Assembly (NCBI RefSeq): GCF_946478955.1
Contig: NZ_CAMLDL010000010.1
Location: forward strand, 37,364-101,363
DNA: 64,000 bases
Origin: an uncultured Sphingomonas sp.
Lineage (GTDB): Bacteria > Pseudomonadota > Alphaproteobacteria > Sphingomonadales > Sphingomonadaceae
Direction of reading: 5' to 3'
Shown here: one piece after another, positions 25,662 through 35,676 of the stretch
Layout: each line of letters starts with the position of its first letter
Position numbering within the stretch: the stretch's first letter is position 1
Program-made: the position numbers and the translations under genes
The notes under the pieces: model-generated
What the model was told of the DNA's origin: nothing
What the model saw: the letters and a program-made list of their open reading frames with translations, nothing else
The model's database searches: none

Positions 25662-26474
25662 ATGACCATTGGCGACAACGCCTTTACCGGGTCGATCCCG
25701 GACATTTATCAGCGATATCTCGTACCGCTGTTGTTTCAGCCATGGGCGCGGCTGATCGCTGATCGCGCGGCCGAGCTTCAGCCGCGACGCATTCTTGAAT
25801 TGGCGGCTGGCACTGGCGTTGTTACCGCTGCTCTCATTCAGGCCTGTCCGCGCAGCGAAATCGTCGCCACCGACCTCAATCCTGCCATGCTGGACATCGC
25901 GCGACGCTCCGCGCCGACCGGCGGCCAGGTCAGTTTTCTGGCCGCAGACGCATGCCACCTGCCGTTCGACATGGGCACTTTTGACGTCGCGGTCAGCCAG
26001 TTCGGAATGATGTTTTATCCCGACTGTATTCGCGGTTTCGCAGAAGCCGCGCGCATACTGACGCCCGAAGGCACCTATCTAGCCCTCGTCTGGGGCGGGC
26101 TGGATGAAAACCCGGTGAGTGAGGCCATACAGCATGCCATGAACAAGGCGTTTCCGCATGATCCGCCGCGGTTCCTCGCGCGTACGCCTTTTAGCTATCA
26201 CGACGCGGACCATATCCTCGAAGATGCCCGATCCGGCGGCTTTGAGCGGGTCTCGGTCGAGCGTATCACCCTGCCCCACCCGCGCCTTCCGTCCGACGGC
26301 GCGGCAATTGGCATGATAACCGGGTCGCCTCTCTATGCGGAAATCGACAAGCTCGGCCCGGATGCGATCAACGTCGCTCTTGCCGCAGCCAAGGCGGAAC
26401 TTACGAGCGTAAGCGACGAGGATGGGCGGATCGCCGCAACGATGACTGCCCTCATGATCACCGCAAGGCGTTAA
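25662..26474 (+). CDS. Class I SAM-dependent methyltransferase
   Basis: 270 residues. Motif I is ILELAAGTGVVTAAL, the acidic residue follows in VATDLNPAMLDIA, motif II is VSFLAADACHLPF and post-motif FDVAVSQFGMMFYPD is present. This is the UbiE/Methyltransf_11 type; substrate unknown. It is divergent from radA and overlaps the DUF885 gene convergently by four bases. Confidence 0.88.
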   Translation: MTIGDNAFTGSIPDIYQRYLVPLLFQPWARLIADRAAELQPRRILELAAGTGVVTAALIQACPRSEIVATDLNPAMLDIARRSAPTGGQVSFLAADACHLPFDMGTFDVAVSQFGMMFYPDCIRGFAEAARILTPEGTYLALVWGGLDENPVSEAIQHAMNKAFPHDPPRFLARTPFSYHDADHILEDARSGGFERVSVERITLPHPRLPSDGAAIGMITGSPLYAEIDKLGPDAINVALAAAKAELTSVSDEDGRIAATMTALMITARR

Positions 26475-28213
26475 AAGACGGCATCTGCCTTTCCGCCCGT
26501 CATCTGCTGACGCACCAGTGGGATTGGCGGCCCCCCATAGCTCAAAAACTGATCATGAAAGTCTTTCCACGCCGCTTGCCCGCCACGCGACGCGGTCCAG
26601 TCATCGCGCAGCTTGCGGATCATCAACTTGCCCATGGTATAATTGAGGTAGGCCGGATCATAGGTTCCGCGCGCCGCCTGTTGTCGGGCATTACCTTCAT
26701 CCTGATAGCATTGATCGCGGAATAGTTTGTAGCTCTGCTCCTGCGTCATGCTCCCGGTATGCATGCCAATGGCTGACAAATATCGGCAGTCGCGCAGCAA
26801 GGCGTTGCTGATCTGACCGATCATGACCTCATCGGTTCCGCCGCCGACGCCCGACACGCGCATCATTTCTTCGGTGTAATGCGCCCAGCCTTCGGCGAAT
26901 GCGTAACCGACGAACACCCGTCCAAAGAAATTCTTTGACCGGTTCGCATGGAGGAAGTTGAGGAAATGCCCCGGCCAAACTTCATGGACCGAGGTAAAGA
27001 GCAAATCAGCTTTCCCAGGTACAAAACCATCTTGAACCGCTTTCGGCCACTTCGGATCGGGCGGCGCAATATAGTACACGGACGGAAGATTCTTTTCGTA
27101 CGGTCCGGGAATGTTGATGTAGGCAAAATTCTGTCGATTGTACGGAGGTGCCTCTTCGACCTTGGCTTCTTCCGGCCCCGGAATCGACACGAGATCTTTC
27201 TCGATAATGAACTGCTTTAGCTCTTTCAGTTGCTCACGCGCGGCGGCAACAGCACCGCCTTGCGGCTTGTTTGCGTTCATCTTTTCCATGCATACCGGGA
27301 TGGCAGCGCCTGGCGCGTATCGCCCGCACGCTTCCGTCAGCAATTTCTGGTTCGATTCCAGATCGGCCTGCCCAATTTTCTGGAGCTCTTCCACTGGCGT
27401 CGTTACCATTTCGGTATCGGCCAACATCCGTTGGAATTTCGCCTTGCCCAGCGCGAAGTTGGGTTTTGACGCACCCGCCTGGCCGTCGACCCATGCGACC
27501 GTTTCCTTCATCGCTTTGACGGCGCCGTCGGTCGCCACCTTTAAAGCCTTCTGGTCGTCCGGCGTGCCGACACCCTTCCACGCCGCCATTCCATCGCCCG
27601 GATAATACTCCACGAAGCCGCCAAACGCCGATCTTGCATAGTTGACGAAACTTGTGGCCATCGGCGTCCTGATATTGGCGCGCATCTGTTCGGCCGCGAG
27701 CGGGATATTGCTCAGAAATTTGGTGTATGCCCTCATCCGAACGTCGGGCGGAGCGTAGGGCACGGTGACGTAAACCGATGGATCAAACGCCCCAAGATAG
27801 GCGGCGGGGTTGTTGTGAAACTGGTCAGCGCCATCGGGGTCCATCCAGAACAGCTGCCCCTTCGCCACTGCCACCAGATAGTCGCGCTCGAACCGTTGAT
27901 TTTCATCGAGCGTGTCGGAGCCGAAATCCTGCGCTTCGGAAATAGTCTTCTTCAGCCGCGCGACTTCGCTGCTCAACGCAGCGTTACTCAAATCCGCGAT
28001 CTGGCCATCAAATTCATGGCGCCCCTGCTGCACGGCGAAACCGGGATTAGCTTTGAAGCTCGCCTCAATAAAATTGCGGACGAAACCGGTCCATTCGCGA
28101 GAGGGCTTAGGTGCGGGCGGGTCGACAACATTGTTGGCGTCGGTTTCGGAAACCTTGCAGCCCGCGATGGCGAGCGCGAGCGCGGCCGCCCCAACAGTCA
28201 GGATCGCACGCAT
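26471..28213 (-). CDS. DUF885 family lipoprotein (putative metallopeptidase-like)
   Basis: 580 residues. GGGGAGA lies eight bases before ATG 28213. Residues 1-19 form a lipoprotein signal with lipobox LAIAGC. The DUF885 signature HEVWPGHFLNFLHA (HExxxxH) is near residue 400, with FAEGWAHYTEEMM following; this zinc-site arrangement resembles carboxypeptidase Taq-like M32 enzymes. Likely periplasmic and membrane-anchored. Substrate unknown. It is divergent from the MFS gene. Confidence 0.88.
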   Translation of the reverse strand: MRAILTVGAAALALAIAGCKVSETDANNVVDPPAPKPSREWTGFVRNFIEASFKANPGFAVQQGRHEFDGQIADLSNAALSSEVARLKKTISEAQDFGSDTLDENQRFERDYLVAVAKGQLFWMDPDGADQFHNNPAAYLGAFDPSVYVTVPYAPPDVRMRAYTKFLSNIPLAAEQMRANIRTPMATSFVNYARSAFGGFVEYYPGDGMAAWKGVGTPDDQKALKVATDGAVKAMKETVAWVDGQAGASKPNFALGKAKFQRMLADTEMVTTPVEELQKIGQADLESNQKLLTEACGRYAPGAAIPVCMEKMNANKPQGGAVAAAREQLKELKQFIIEKDLVSIPGPEEAKVEEAPPYNRQNFAYINIPGPYEKNLPSVYYIAPPDPKWPKAVQDGFVPGKADLLFTSVHEVWPGHFLNFLHANRSKNFFGRVFVGYAFAEGWAHYTEEMMRVSGVGGGTDEVMIGQISNALLRDCRYLSAIGMHTGSMTQEQSYKLFRDQCYQDEGNARQQAARGTYDPAYLNYTMGKLMIRKLRDDWTASRGGQAAWKDFHDQFLSYGGPPIPLVRQQMTGGKADAVF

Positions 28214-28354
28214 CAAACCAATCTCCCCACAATTGACACCCATTGGAGTCGCCGTGGGGATATTCACCTTATTGCCACTGGCGGCAATGCGAACTCTACG
28301 AACGGGGGCCGCTACGCGTTGCGCGATGCAACGGGCCGCATTACCTGCCTGCCC

Positions 28355-29617
28355 ATGGCCATGCTTCCCGAACCGCTACGACTTCCTGCCTTCCGTGCAT
28401 TCTGGGTCGCTCGCCTCACTTCTACCATCGCTCAAATGGCGATGGTCATTGTCATCGGTTGGCAAGTCTATGACATTGCCCGCGAGACAATGGACGTAAA
28501 GGCGGCGGCGCTGCGCCTCGGCCTGATTGGTGTCGTGCAATTCGTGCCCCTGTTTGCGCTCAGCCTGGTTGCCGGCTGGACCGCCGATCATGTCGATCGT
28601 CGTTGGGTTGGCCGCGGCGCCGTGGCGTTAGAACTCATTTGTGCGGCGACGCTGGCCATTGCAGCCTGGACGGGCAGCACCAGCTTGCCGATCCTTTATG
28701 TAGTAGCCGCACTGTTAGGGGTGGCCCGCGCCTTTGCCGGACCCAGCCTCGGCGCGCTAGCGCCTAACCTTGTCCCCAAAGCGATCCTTCCCAATGCCAT
28801 CGCCTTATCTTCGATTGCCTGGCAGACCGGCGCGATTGCCGGCCCTGCGCTCGGTGGCTACCTCTACGCTTGGTCGCCTGCCGCGCCATATGAAGTCAGC
28901 ATGGCGTTATTCGGCGTGTCGCTATTTTGCCTTTTCCTTATTCCACCGGTTGCGCGGCCGGAGGTAACGCGAACCGGCGGCCCCTGGTCCCAAATTGGCG
29001 AAGGTTTGCGCTATGTCAGGCAGAACAAGCTGGTCCTTGGCGCGATCAGCCTTGACCTGTTCGCCGTGCTGCTTGGCGGGGCAACGGCAATGCTCCCGAT
29101 ATTTGCGCGCGATGTTTTGCACACGGGGCCCGAAGGGCTGGGGCATTTACGCGCCGCGCCCGCGCTTGGCGCAACCTTAACCGCAGCCTGGTTCGCCTTT
29201 CGGCCGCTGAAAACCAATGTTGGATTGAAGATGCTGGTCGCGGTTGGCGTATTCGGTGCGGCAACGGTCGTCTTTGGCTTGTCCCGCTCGATGCCGCTCA
29301 GCCTCTTTTGCCTCTTCCTGCTCGGCGCTGCTGACATGCTCAGCGTTTATGTCCGCCAATCGCTGATTCAGCTTCACACACCTGACGCCATGCGCGGCCG
29401 CGTCGGTGCCGTCTCCACTTTGTTCATTTCGGCATCTAATGAACTAGGTGAAGCGGAAAGCGGTTTTCTGGCTGCCCTCGTTGGGCCGGTTATCGCGGTC
29501 GTTGGCGGCGGCATTGGCGCGATCGCTGTCGTTCTGATCTGGGCCCGGATTTTTCCGGAACTTCGCAATGCAAAGACGTTCGATGCTCCCATCGACCCCG
29601 AATTGAAGGAGTCCTGA
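28355..29617 (+). CDS. MFS transporter, MFS_3 (EntS-like) family
   Basis: 420 residues, about 11-12 membrane segments. LPAFRAFWVARLTSTIAQMA at the start and GWTADHVDRRWV between helices 2 and 3 place it with the enterobactin-exporter type (DHA3). The frame is open far upstream, but it runs through the divergent DUF885 gene; ATG 28355 (or 28361) begins family homology. The stop is three bases before the cysK ATG. Exported compound unknown. Confidence 0.85.
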   Translation: MAMLPEPLRLPAFRAFWVARLTSTIAQMAMVIVIGWQVYDIARETMDVKAAALRLGLIGVVQFVPLFALSLVAGWTADHVDRRWVGRGAVALELICAATLAIAAWTGSTSLPILYVVAALLGVARAFAGPSLGALAPNLVPKAILPNAIALSSIAWQTGAIAGPALGGYLYAWSPAAPYEVSMALFGVSLFCLFLIPPVARPEVTRTGGPWSQIGEGLRYVRQNKLVLGAISLDLFAVLLGGATAMLPIFARDVLHTGPEGLGHLRAAPALGATLTAAWFAFRPLKTNVGLKMLVAVGVFGAATVVFGLSRSMPLSLFCLFLLGAADMLSVYVRQSLIQLHTPDAMRGRVGAVSTLFISASNELGEAESGFLAALVGPVIAVVGGGIGAIAVVLIWARIFPELRNAKTFDAPIDPELKES

Positions 29618-29620
29618 GTC

Positions 29621-30544
29621 ATGAAAGCAGACAATATTCTTCAAACGATCGGCGGCACGCCGGAAATTCGCATCAACCGCCTATTCGGGCCGGACGCGGA
29701 AGTATGGGTCAAATCCGAACGGTCCAACCCCGGCGGGTCGATCAAGGATCGCATTGCCCTGGCGATGGTTGAGGATGCGGAAGCCTCGGGCAAGCTGAAA
29801 CCCGGCGGTGTCATTGTCGAACCGACAAGTGGCAATACCGGCATTGGGCTAGCCATGGTGGCCGCTGTGAAGGGCTATCGTCTTATACTCGTCATGCCCG
29901 ACAGCATGTCGATCGAACGCCGTCGCCTGATGCTGGCTTACGGCGCGGAATTTGACCTAACGCCGCGTGAAAAGGGTATGAAGGGATCCATCGCCAGAGC
30001 AGAGGAAATCGCGGCCTCAACGCCCGGCGCATGGGTTCCGCAGCAGTTTGAGAATCCTGCCAATGTCGATGTTCATGTTCGCACCACAGCCGAAGAGATT
30101 TTGGTCGATTTCAAGGACAATCCCATCGACATTCTTGTTACCGGAGTCGGTACAGGCGGTCATATCACCGGTGTCGCCCGTGTGCTGAAGAAGGCATGGC
30201 CTGGCTTACGGGTCTTTGCAGTTGAACCAACCTTGTCGCCGGTCATTTCCGGCGGTGCACCCGCCCCTCACCCTATTCAGGGGATCGGTGCTGGTTTCAT
30301 TCCTGCTAACCTCGATATTTCACTGCTCGATGGCGTCGTCCAGGTGACGCCGGAAGATGCAAAGGAAATGGCCCGCCGCGCAGCGCGAGAGGAAGGAATG
30401 CTGGTTGGTATTTCGTCCGGTGCGACGCTTGCTGCGATCGGCCAAAAGCTTGAAGAAACAGGCAAATCCGTTCGCATCCTTGGGTTCAACTATGACACGG
30501 GCGAACGCTATCTGTCGGTCCCGGACTTCCTTCCGGAAGAATAA
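29621..30544 (+). CDS. cysK: Cysteine synthase A
   Basis: 307 residues. Makes cysteine from O-acetylserine and sulfide with PLP bound to Lys42 in [11 protein letters not shown]. The TSGNTGIG substrate loop and [14 protein letters not shown] phosphate-binding loop are present, and the GISSGA motif completes the fold. It follows the MFS gene by three bases and is followed by a weak terminator. Confidence 0.96.
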   Translation: MKADNILQTIGGTPEIRINRLFGPDAEVWVKSERSNPGGSIKDRIALAMVEDAEASGKLKPGGVIVEPTSGNTGIGLAMVAAVKGYRLILVMPDSMSIERRRLMLAYGAEFDLTPREKGMKGSIARAEEIAASTPGAWVPQQFENPANVDVHVRTTAEEILVDFKDNPIDILVTGVGTGGHITGVARVLKKAWPGLRVFAVEPTLSPVISGGAPAPHPIQGIGAGFIPANLDISLLDGVVQVTPEDAKEMARRAAREEGMLVGISSGATLAAIGQKLEETGKSVRILGFNYDTGERYLSVPDFLPEE

Positions 30545-30574
30545 GGATAACCGCCGAGTAACTGTTCCTGTTTG

Positions 30575-30593
30575 AGGGGTCATTAACCCCTTT
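30575..30593 (+). terminator. Weak intrinsic terminator after cysK
   Basis: AGGGGT (575-580) pairs with ACCCCT (586-591) around CATTA, followed by only three T residues. Confidence 0.45.
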
Positions 30594-30630
30594 ACGCTAA
30601 TGCCCGCACTCGAAGGAGTGTAGGGGAGAT

Positions 30631-33321
30631 ATGCGTAGGGCCCGGTTTGCCGTCAGTCGTGAGGACGGCATCAGCGACAAGGCGTCCATTGGCGAAGCAC
30701 TGACGTTCGACCTGAAAACGCCTGATAATGGCGACGATGAGAGTCTTGCGGAACAGCGCATCGCAATGTTTGTGCTCGCCCCGGCGTTGCTGGGTGCGAC
30801 GCATCTCGTGTGGGGGTTGGCCTGCATATTCCTGCACCCCCACGCCGTATTCAATGGCCTTACGACGAACCCAATGGTCGCGGTGTTCAGTGCACTACTT
30901 CTCGACTCTTTGGCGTTCGCCCTCTTGTGGTTTCGCGAGCGGCTGAAGATTCCGGCCCATGCGGCAGCCAAGTTGATGACCGCCTATATCGCGGCATCAG
31001 GTGCGATCTGGATGGTCTTCGGCCTCATGCTGGGATCAATGGCGCCTGATGTAACGTCATCATTCGTTGCGTTGGCATTTGGTGCTGGCATGACGGCAGC
31101 GACCATCGTGTCGATCAACTCGCCGCCGATTACATTGGTCAACGCGGTTGTTGCGATGACCGGCGGGCTGATCGTGAGCCGAGCGCCGCAGGTCCTTGCG
31201 GGCATCGGGTTCGTCGCGGTGATCAATATCATTTATTCCATCGCCTGCACCCGCACAGTGCTTGCCAATGCGCGCAAGCGGCTAAAGCTCGAAGCGGAGG
31301 CGCGCAAATCGCTGCACTTTGTTGATGAGTTCGAAAACAGCGGCCGCGGGTGGTTCTGGGAAACAAACAGCCTGGGGACCCTGTCCTACGTATCTCAACA
31401 ATTGGCCGATGACTTCAAGGTTGAGGCCGAAGAGCTGTTGGGCCGTCAATTCACCGACCTCTTGTCAGTTGATACCAGCGGCGGCAGCGCACTTCGCGAA
31501 GAACGGACCCTCGGCTTTCATCTATCGGCGCGTTTCCCGTTCAGCGACGTGGTTGTTCGCGCCGCCAGCGATGAGGATATTCATTGGTCCTTGTCTGGAA
31601 ACCCCGTGTTTGATGAACGCGGCCGCTTCCTTGGTTTCCGCGGCATTGGCACCGATCTTACGGAACAGCGTCGCAGTGAACAGGAAATCAGCCGCCTTGC
31701 GAAGTTCGATAGTCTGACGGGATTGCCGAACCGCGCACTGATGCGTCAGACGCTCGATGAAGCCCTGCGTAACTCAACCAACCGCCGCAAGGGCTGTAGC
31801 CTTTTCCTGATCGACCTCGATCGGTTCAAGAACGTAAATGACACACTGGGGCATCCCGTTGGTGACGCCCTGCTACGCCAGGTCGCCGAACGATTAAAGC
31901 TCGTCATGGGCGACCATGGTCAGGTCGGCCGCCTGGGCGGTGACGAGTTTAAGGCGGTTCTGCCAGGAACGGTGGAAACGGGACTTTTGGAAGCGCTGGC
32001 ACGAACACTGATCGAACAGGTCAGCCGCCCCTATATGATCGAGGGGCATCGTGTCGTCATCGGTGCATCGGTCGGCATTGCAATCGGTGATCCAGGTCGT
32101 TCATGCGCGGATAGCATGATCCGAAATGCCGATCTCGCGCTCTATGCCGCGAAGGCTGCCGGCCGCGGCAAGCACATGTTCTATCAGACCGAGATGCACA
32201 GCGAAGCCGCTGATCGTCAGGTTCTGGAAAATGACCTTCGGCAGGCAATTGACCGCGGGGAATTGTGGGTCGCCTATCAACCGATCGTCCGTGCGGCAGG
32301 CGAAGAAATCGCGGGCTTTGAGGCGCTGGTTCGCTGGAATCACCCGGTGCGTGGCCCCATTGGCCCCGACAAGTTCATACCGCTCGCCGAAGAATGCGGC
32401 ATGATTAGCAAGATCGGGCGGTTCGTGCTGGAATCTGCAGTGGCCGAGGCTGCGCGCTGGCCAGATCATGTGCGCGTCGCCGTCAACTTATCGCCCATTC
32501 AATTTAATGATCCCAACATTGTTGATCTCGTCGGGGTGGTCCTGACCGACTATGGGCTGAAGCCTAACCGATTAGAGCTGGAAATTACCGAAGGCGTATT
32601 TCTGGCGGATAGCGATGCGACCGACTCCACCTTTGCGCGCCTGAAGGCGCTAGGTGTCCGGCTGGCGCTCGACGACTTCGGAACCGGTTACTCGTCGCTT
32701 GGCTATTTGAAGAAAGCGCCATTCGACAAGATCAAGATTGACCAAAGCTTTGTGCGAGGGGCCGCCTCTACAATCAAACGGAACGGGGCCATTATCCGGG
32801 CCATCGTAACGCTGGCGGATTCGCTAGGTATGGATACGACGGCAGAAGGTGTCGAGACACATGACGATCTCGAATTGATCCGAGAGCTTGGTGTCAGTCA
32901 GGTTCAAGGGTTCATCTTCGGAAAACCCGCGCCGGCGGAAGAAGCGCGCGAATTGGCCAACAAGGTTACTGTTGAGGCGGACGGCTTCTCAAATCAGCGC
33001 GAACCGCGCCACCGCCTGATGCGTCGCGCCATCGCGGCGATCAATGGTGATGCGACCGAAATCCGACTGCGCAACATTTCTGCTATGGGCGCACTGATTG
33101 AATGTGGCCGCAACGTCGCGCCCGGTACCATTATGACTATCGATATCGTCGGCGTCGGGCCGGTCAACGGCATTGTCCGTTGGGCCCAGTCGGGAATGTT
33201 TGGCGTTCAATTCACAGAATTGTTCGACCTCGCCCGACTGGCACCCAAGCAACCGAAAAAGGCGTCGCCTGCCGTCCTTACACCCTGGTACGTCAACCAG
33301 CAGCGCGATTTGGCAAGCTAA
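30631..33321 (+). CDS. Membrane GGDEF-EAL protein with C-terminal PilZ domain
   Basis: 896 residues. Six hydrophobic helices lie at about 45-215, then a PAS domain (230-345), a GGDEF domain (350-515) with an intact GRLGGDEF motif, an EAL domain (525-775) with GFEALVRW, DDFGTGYSS and KIDQSF, and a PilZ-like domain (790-880) with RHRLMRR and LRNISAMGALIE. It could both make and degrade cyclic di-GMP and also bind it. Full motifs in both catalytic domains suggest real bifunctionality. The PilZ fusion at the end is less usual and may be a feedback sensor. Confidence 0.92.
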   Translation: MRRARFAVSREDGISDKASIGEALTFDLKTPDNGDDESLAEQRIAMFVLAPALLGATHLVWGLACIFLHPHAVFNGLTTNPMVAVFSALLLDSLAFALLWFRERLKIPAHAAAKLMTAYIAASGAIWMVFGLMLGSMAPDVTSSFVALAFGAGMTAATIVSINSPPITLVNAVVAMTGGLIVSRAPQVLAGIGFVAVINIIYSIACTRTVLANARKRLKLEAEARKSLHFVDEFENSGRGWFWETNSLGTLSYVSQQLADDFKVEAEELLGRQFTDLLSVDTSGGSALREERTLGFHLSARFPFSDVVVRAASDEDIHWSLSGNPVFDERGRFLGFRGIGTDLTEQRRSEQEISRLAKFDSLTGLPNRALMRQTLDEALRNSTNRRKGCSLFLIDLDRFKNVNDTLGHPVGDALLRQVAERLKLVMGDHGQVGRLGGDEFKAVLPGTVETGLLEALARTLIEQVSRPYMIEGHRVVIGASVGIAIGDPGRSCADSMIRNADLALYAAKAAGRGKHMFYQTEMHSEAADRQVLENDLRQAIDRGELWVAYQPIVRAAGEEIAGFEALVRWNHPVRGPIGPDKFIPLAEECGMISKIGRFVLESAVAEAARWPDHVRVAVNLSPIQFNDPNIVDLVGVVLTDYGLKPNRLELEITEGVFLADSDATDSTFARLKALGVRLALDDFGTGYSSLGYLKKAPFDKIKIDQSFVRGAASTIKRNGAIIRAIVTLADSLGMDTTAEGVETHDDLELIRELGVSQVQGFIFGKPAPAEEARELANKVTVEADGFSNQREPRHRLMRRAIAAINGDATEIRLRNISAMGALIECGRNVAPGTIMTIDIVGVGPVNGIVRWAQSGMFGVQFTELFDLARLAPKQPKKASPAVLTPWYVNQQRDLAS

Positions 33322-33325
33322 ACGG

Positions 33326-35122
33326 TCAGAAGGATTCGATCGGCAACGCCATCAGGTCGGCGGCACCTGCCTCGACCTTGCGACGCAGGCCGGACGCTTC
33401 CACCAATTCCCGTTCCGCAAAGTAGCGGGCGGTCGCGATCTTGGCTTCATGGAATGCCTTGTCTTCGCCCGCCTCATCCTTGAGACTGCCCGAAGCCACG
33501 GCCATCTTCATCCACATCCAGCCGAGAGCGACGAGGCCCATCAACTGCATATAGGCGTATGAACCGGCGCCGGCATTGTCTGGATCGGCCATGCCGTTTT
33601 GCGCCAACCACATGGTCGCACCCTGCAGATGGCCAACCGCCTTTTCCAGCGGCTCGACAATGCCGGCGGGATCACCTGCATCCTTGGCAGCGGCAATGTC
33701 GGCGGCGAGCAATCCAAAGAAGGCGCGAACCGATCGGCCACCATTTGCGCCGAGCTTGCGGCCAACCAGATCAAGCGCCTGAATACCGTTTGCACCTTCA
33801 TAAATCTGGGCGATGCGAGCATCGCGAACGAACTGCTCCATTCCCCATTCGGCAATGTAGCCGTGCCCGCCATAGATTTGCTGCATGTTGACCGTCGTTT
33901 CGAATCCGCGGTCGGTGAGGTATCCCTTGATCACCGGCGTCAGCAGGCTGATCAGATCATCGGCAGCGACGCGATCCTCCTCATTCGGACTTTTGCGGGA
34001 GAGATCGACTTGCAACGCTCCCCACAAAATCAGCGCACGCGCCGCCTGGTTGAACGCCCGCGCCTCCATCAGCATGCGGCGAACATCCGGATGGACGAAC
34101 AAGCTATCGGCCTTCGCGCTATCATCACGGTCCTGCGGCTTCAGCGCCCGGCCCTGCTTGCGGTCCTTGGCGTATTGGACGGCGTTCTGATAGGCGACCT
34201 CCCCTTGCGCCAGGCCTTGGAGGCCGACGCCAAGGCGCGCGGCATTCATCATGATGAACATGGCCGCAAGGCCCTTCTCCGTCTCGCCGACGAGCCACCC
34301 CTTGGCCGCGTCATAATTCATGACGCAGGTGGCATTCCCGTGAATGCCCATCTTATGTTCCAAGCTGCCGCATTCCAGCGAATTGCGCTCGCCCAGCGAC
34401 CCGTTGTCGTTGACGAGAAACTTCGGCACAACGAACAGAGAAATACCCTTCACATTGTCCGGTGCGCCCGCAATCTTGGCGAGGACGAGGTGAATGATAT
34501 TATCACTAAGATCATGTTCGCCCGCGGAAATGAAAATCTTGGTGCCAGTAATCGAATAGCTACCGTCCTCATTGGGTTCGGCCTTGGTCTTGATCAACCC
34601 TAGGTCGGTGCCGGCATGCGGCTCCGTCAAATTCATTGTGCCGGTCCAGTTGCCCGCGACCATGTTCGGCACATATTTACCCTTCAGCTCATCCGACGCC
34701 TTAACGAGCAGTGATGAGATCGCGCCCTGGGTCAGACCATTGTACATTTCAAAGCTGTGGTTGGCCGATCCCAGATATTCGGTCACGGCCGTTGCGACTG
34801 CGCTGGGCAGCCCCTGCCCGCCAAATTCAACTGGCGAATGAAGGGTCGTCCAACCGCCCGCGACAAATTGGTCCCATGCGTCCTTGAATCCTGGAGGCGT
34901 CGTCACCGATCCATCGTCGTTGCGCTTACAGCCAACCTGGTCGCCAATCCGATTAAGCGGCGCCAGCACCTCTTCGCTAAACCGCCCCGCCTCTGTCAGG
35001 ATCGCTTCAACCATATCTGGCGTCGCATCTGCGAACCCTGGCAGGTTGGCGTAGTTCTGCAGCTCGACGATATGGTCGAGAACATATTTTGTATCACGGA
35101 CAGGGGCGGTGTAGCTGGGCAT
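33326..35122 (-). CDS. Acyl-CoA dehydrogenase, long form with C-terminal extension (DmdC-like)
   Basis: 598 residues, longer than ordinary acyl-CoA dehydrogenases (about 380). Flavin-binding motifs [12 protein letters not shown] and [12 protein letters not shown] and the catalytic Glu in [17 protein letters not shown] are present; the last 130 residues match the acetyl-CoA dehydrogenase-like C-terminal domain found in DmdC. Substrate unknown, probably a medium or branched acyl-CoA or methylmercaptopropionyl-CoA. GGAG precedes the ATG. It is 15 bp downstream of the MerR gene and probably co-transcribed with it. Confidence 0.93.
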   Translation of the reverse strand: MPSYTAPVRDTKYVLDHIVELQNYANLPGFADATPDMVEAILTEAGRFSEEVLAPLNRIGDQVGCKRNDDGSVTTPPGFKDAWDQFVAGGWTTLHSPVEFGGQGLPSAVATAVTEYLGSANHSFEMYNGLTQGAISSLLVKASDELKGKYVPNMVAGNWTGTMNLTEPHAGTDLGLIKTKAEPNEDGSYSITGTKIFISAGEHDLSDNIIHLVLAKIAGAPDNVKGISLFVVPKFLVNDNGSLGERNSLECGSLEHKMGIHGNATCVMNYDAAKGWLVGETEKGLAAMFIMMNAARLGVGLQGLAQGEVAYQNAVQYAKDRKQGRALKPQDRDDSAKADSLFVHPDVRRMLMEARAFNQAARALILWGALQVDLSRKSPNEEDRVAADDLISLLTPVIKGYLTDRGFETTVNMQQIYGGHGYIAEWGMEQFVRDARIAQIYEGANGIQALDLVGRKLGANGGRSVRAFFGLLAADIAAAKDAGDPAGIVEPLEKAVGHLQGATMWLAQNGMADPDNAGAGSYAYMQLMGLVALGWMWMKMAVASGSLKDEAGEDKAFHEAKIATARYFAERELVEASGLRRKVEAGAADLMALPIESF

Positions 35123-35137
35123 ATGGTCTCCTGAATA

Positions 35138-35515
35138 TTACTTCTTATTGCCGTCGATCAGGGCGATGAATTCGTTGAGTTCCGCGATAGTTGCATCAAT
35201 ATCAACGCGCTGCCGCTGAAGACGCTCCACCTGCGACTGACAACGTTCAAGGGTCTTGACGCGCTGCGTCTCGCGCCCGTCGCCAAGGTCGTACAGGTCG
35301 AGCAATTCCTTGATATCTGTCAGGCTGAAACCAACGCGCTTCCCGCGAAGGATCCATGCCAGCCGCGCCCGGTCGCGTTCGGAATATAGGCGCTGGGTGC
35401 CCCTGCGTTCAGGGTGAATCAGCGCCTCATCCTCATAGAAGCGGAGTGCACGAGCCGTAACGTCAAATTCGTCACACATCTCGCCGATCGAATAATGGTC
35501 TTTGGGTGCAAGCAT
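35138..35515 (-). CDS. MerR-family regulator, LiuR-like
   Basis: 125 residues. N-terminal MerR winged helix (YSIGEMCDEFDVTARALRFYEDE) and effector-side coiled coil (80-118). There are no metal-binding cysteines in the usual places. Length, coiled coil and neighbouring acyl-CoA dehydrogenase point to the LiuR/PsrA-like branch that controls fatty or branched-chain acid catabolism. Two palindromic sites stand upstream; one lies exactly in the promoter spacer of this gene. Confidence 0.87.
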   Translation of the reverse strand: MLAPKDHYSIGEMCDEFDVTARALRFYEDEALIHPERRGTQRLYSERDRARLAWILRGKRVGFSLTDIKELLDLYDLGDGRETQRVKTLERCQSQVERLQRQRVDIDATIAELNEFIALIDGNKK

Positions 35516-35521
35516 GGATTT

Positions 35522-35550
35522 CCGCTACTTTACGTTTCCGTAAAGGTCAA
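35522..35550 (-). promoter_or_regulatory. MerR-type promoter with operator 1 in its spacer
   Basis: On the minus strand TTGACC (35550-35545) and TAGCGG (35527-35522) are 17 bases apart. The spacer is filled by the palindrome CTTTACGTTTCCGTAAAG (35528-35545), perfect in its TTTACG/CGTAAA arms. A spacer-centred operator is the hallmark of MerR-type regulation. Confidence 0.6.
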
Positions 35551-35557
35551 TGGAAAA

Positions 35558-35575
35558 GTTGACGTTTTCGTAAAG
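35558..35575. promoter_or_regulatory. Operator 2 of the LiuR-like regulator
   Basis: GTTGACG-TTTT-CGTAAAG, one mismatch pair from the palindrome at 35528-35545 and centred 30 bp (about three helical turns) from it. It lies just before the Shine-Dalgarno-like AAAGGAG on the purF side, so it could also affect rightward transcription. Confidence 0.5.
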
Positions 35576-35676
35576 GAGAGGTGATGCGCAGCCAATCCGC
35601 CCGCGCCAAGGGGCGACAAATGGGAAAGGCGTCACTATATGGGCGCCAAATACCCCTCCCAAGGATTCGCTCGGCC

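Noticed and set aside
27815..28354. Upstream extension of the MFS transporter frame
   Set aside because: Runs antisense through the DUF885 gene and its signal peptide; transporter homology begins at 28355.
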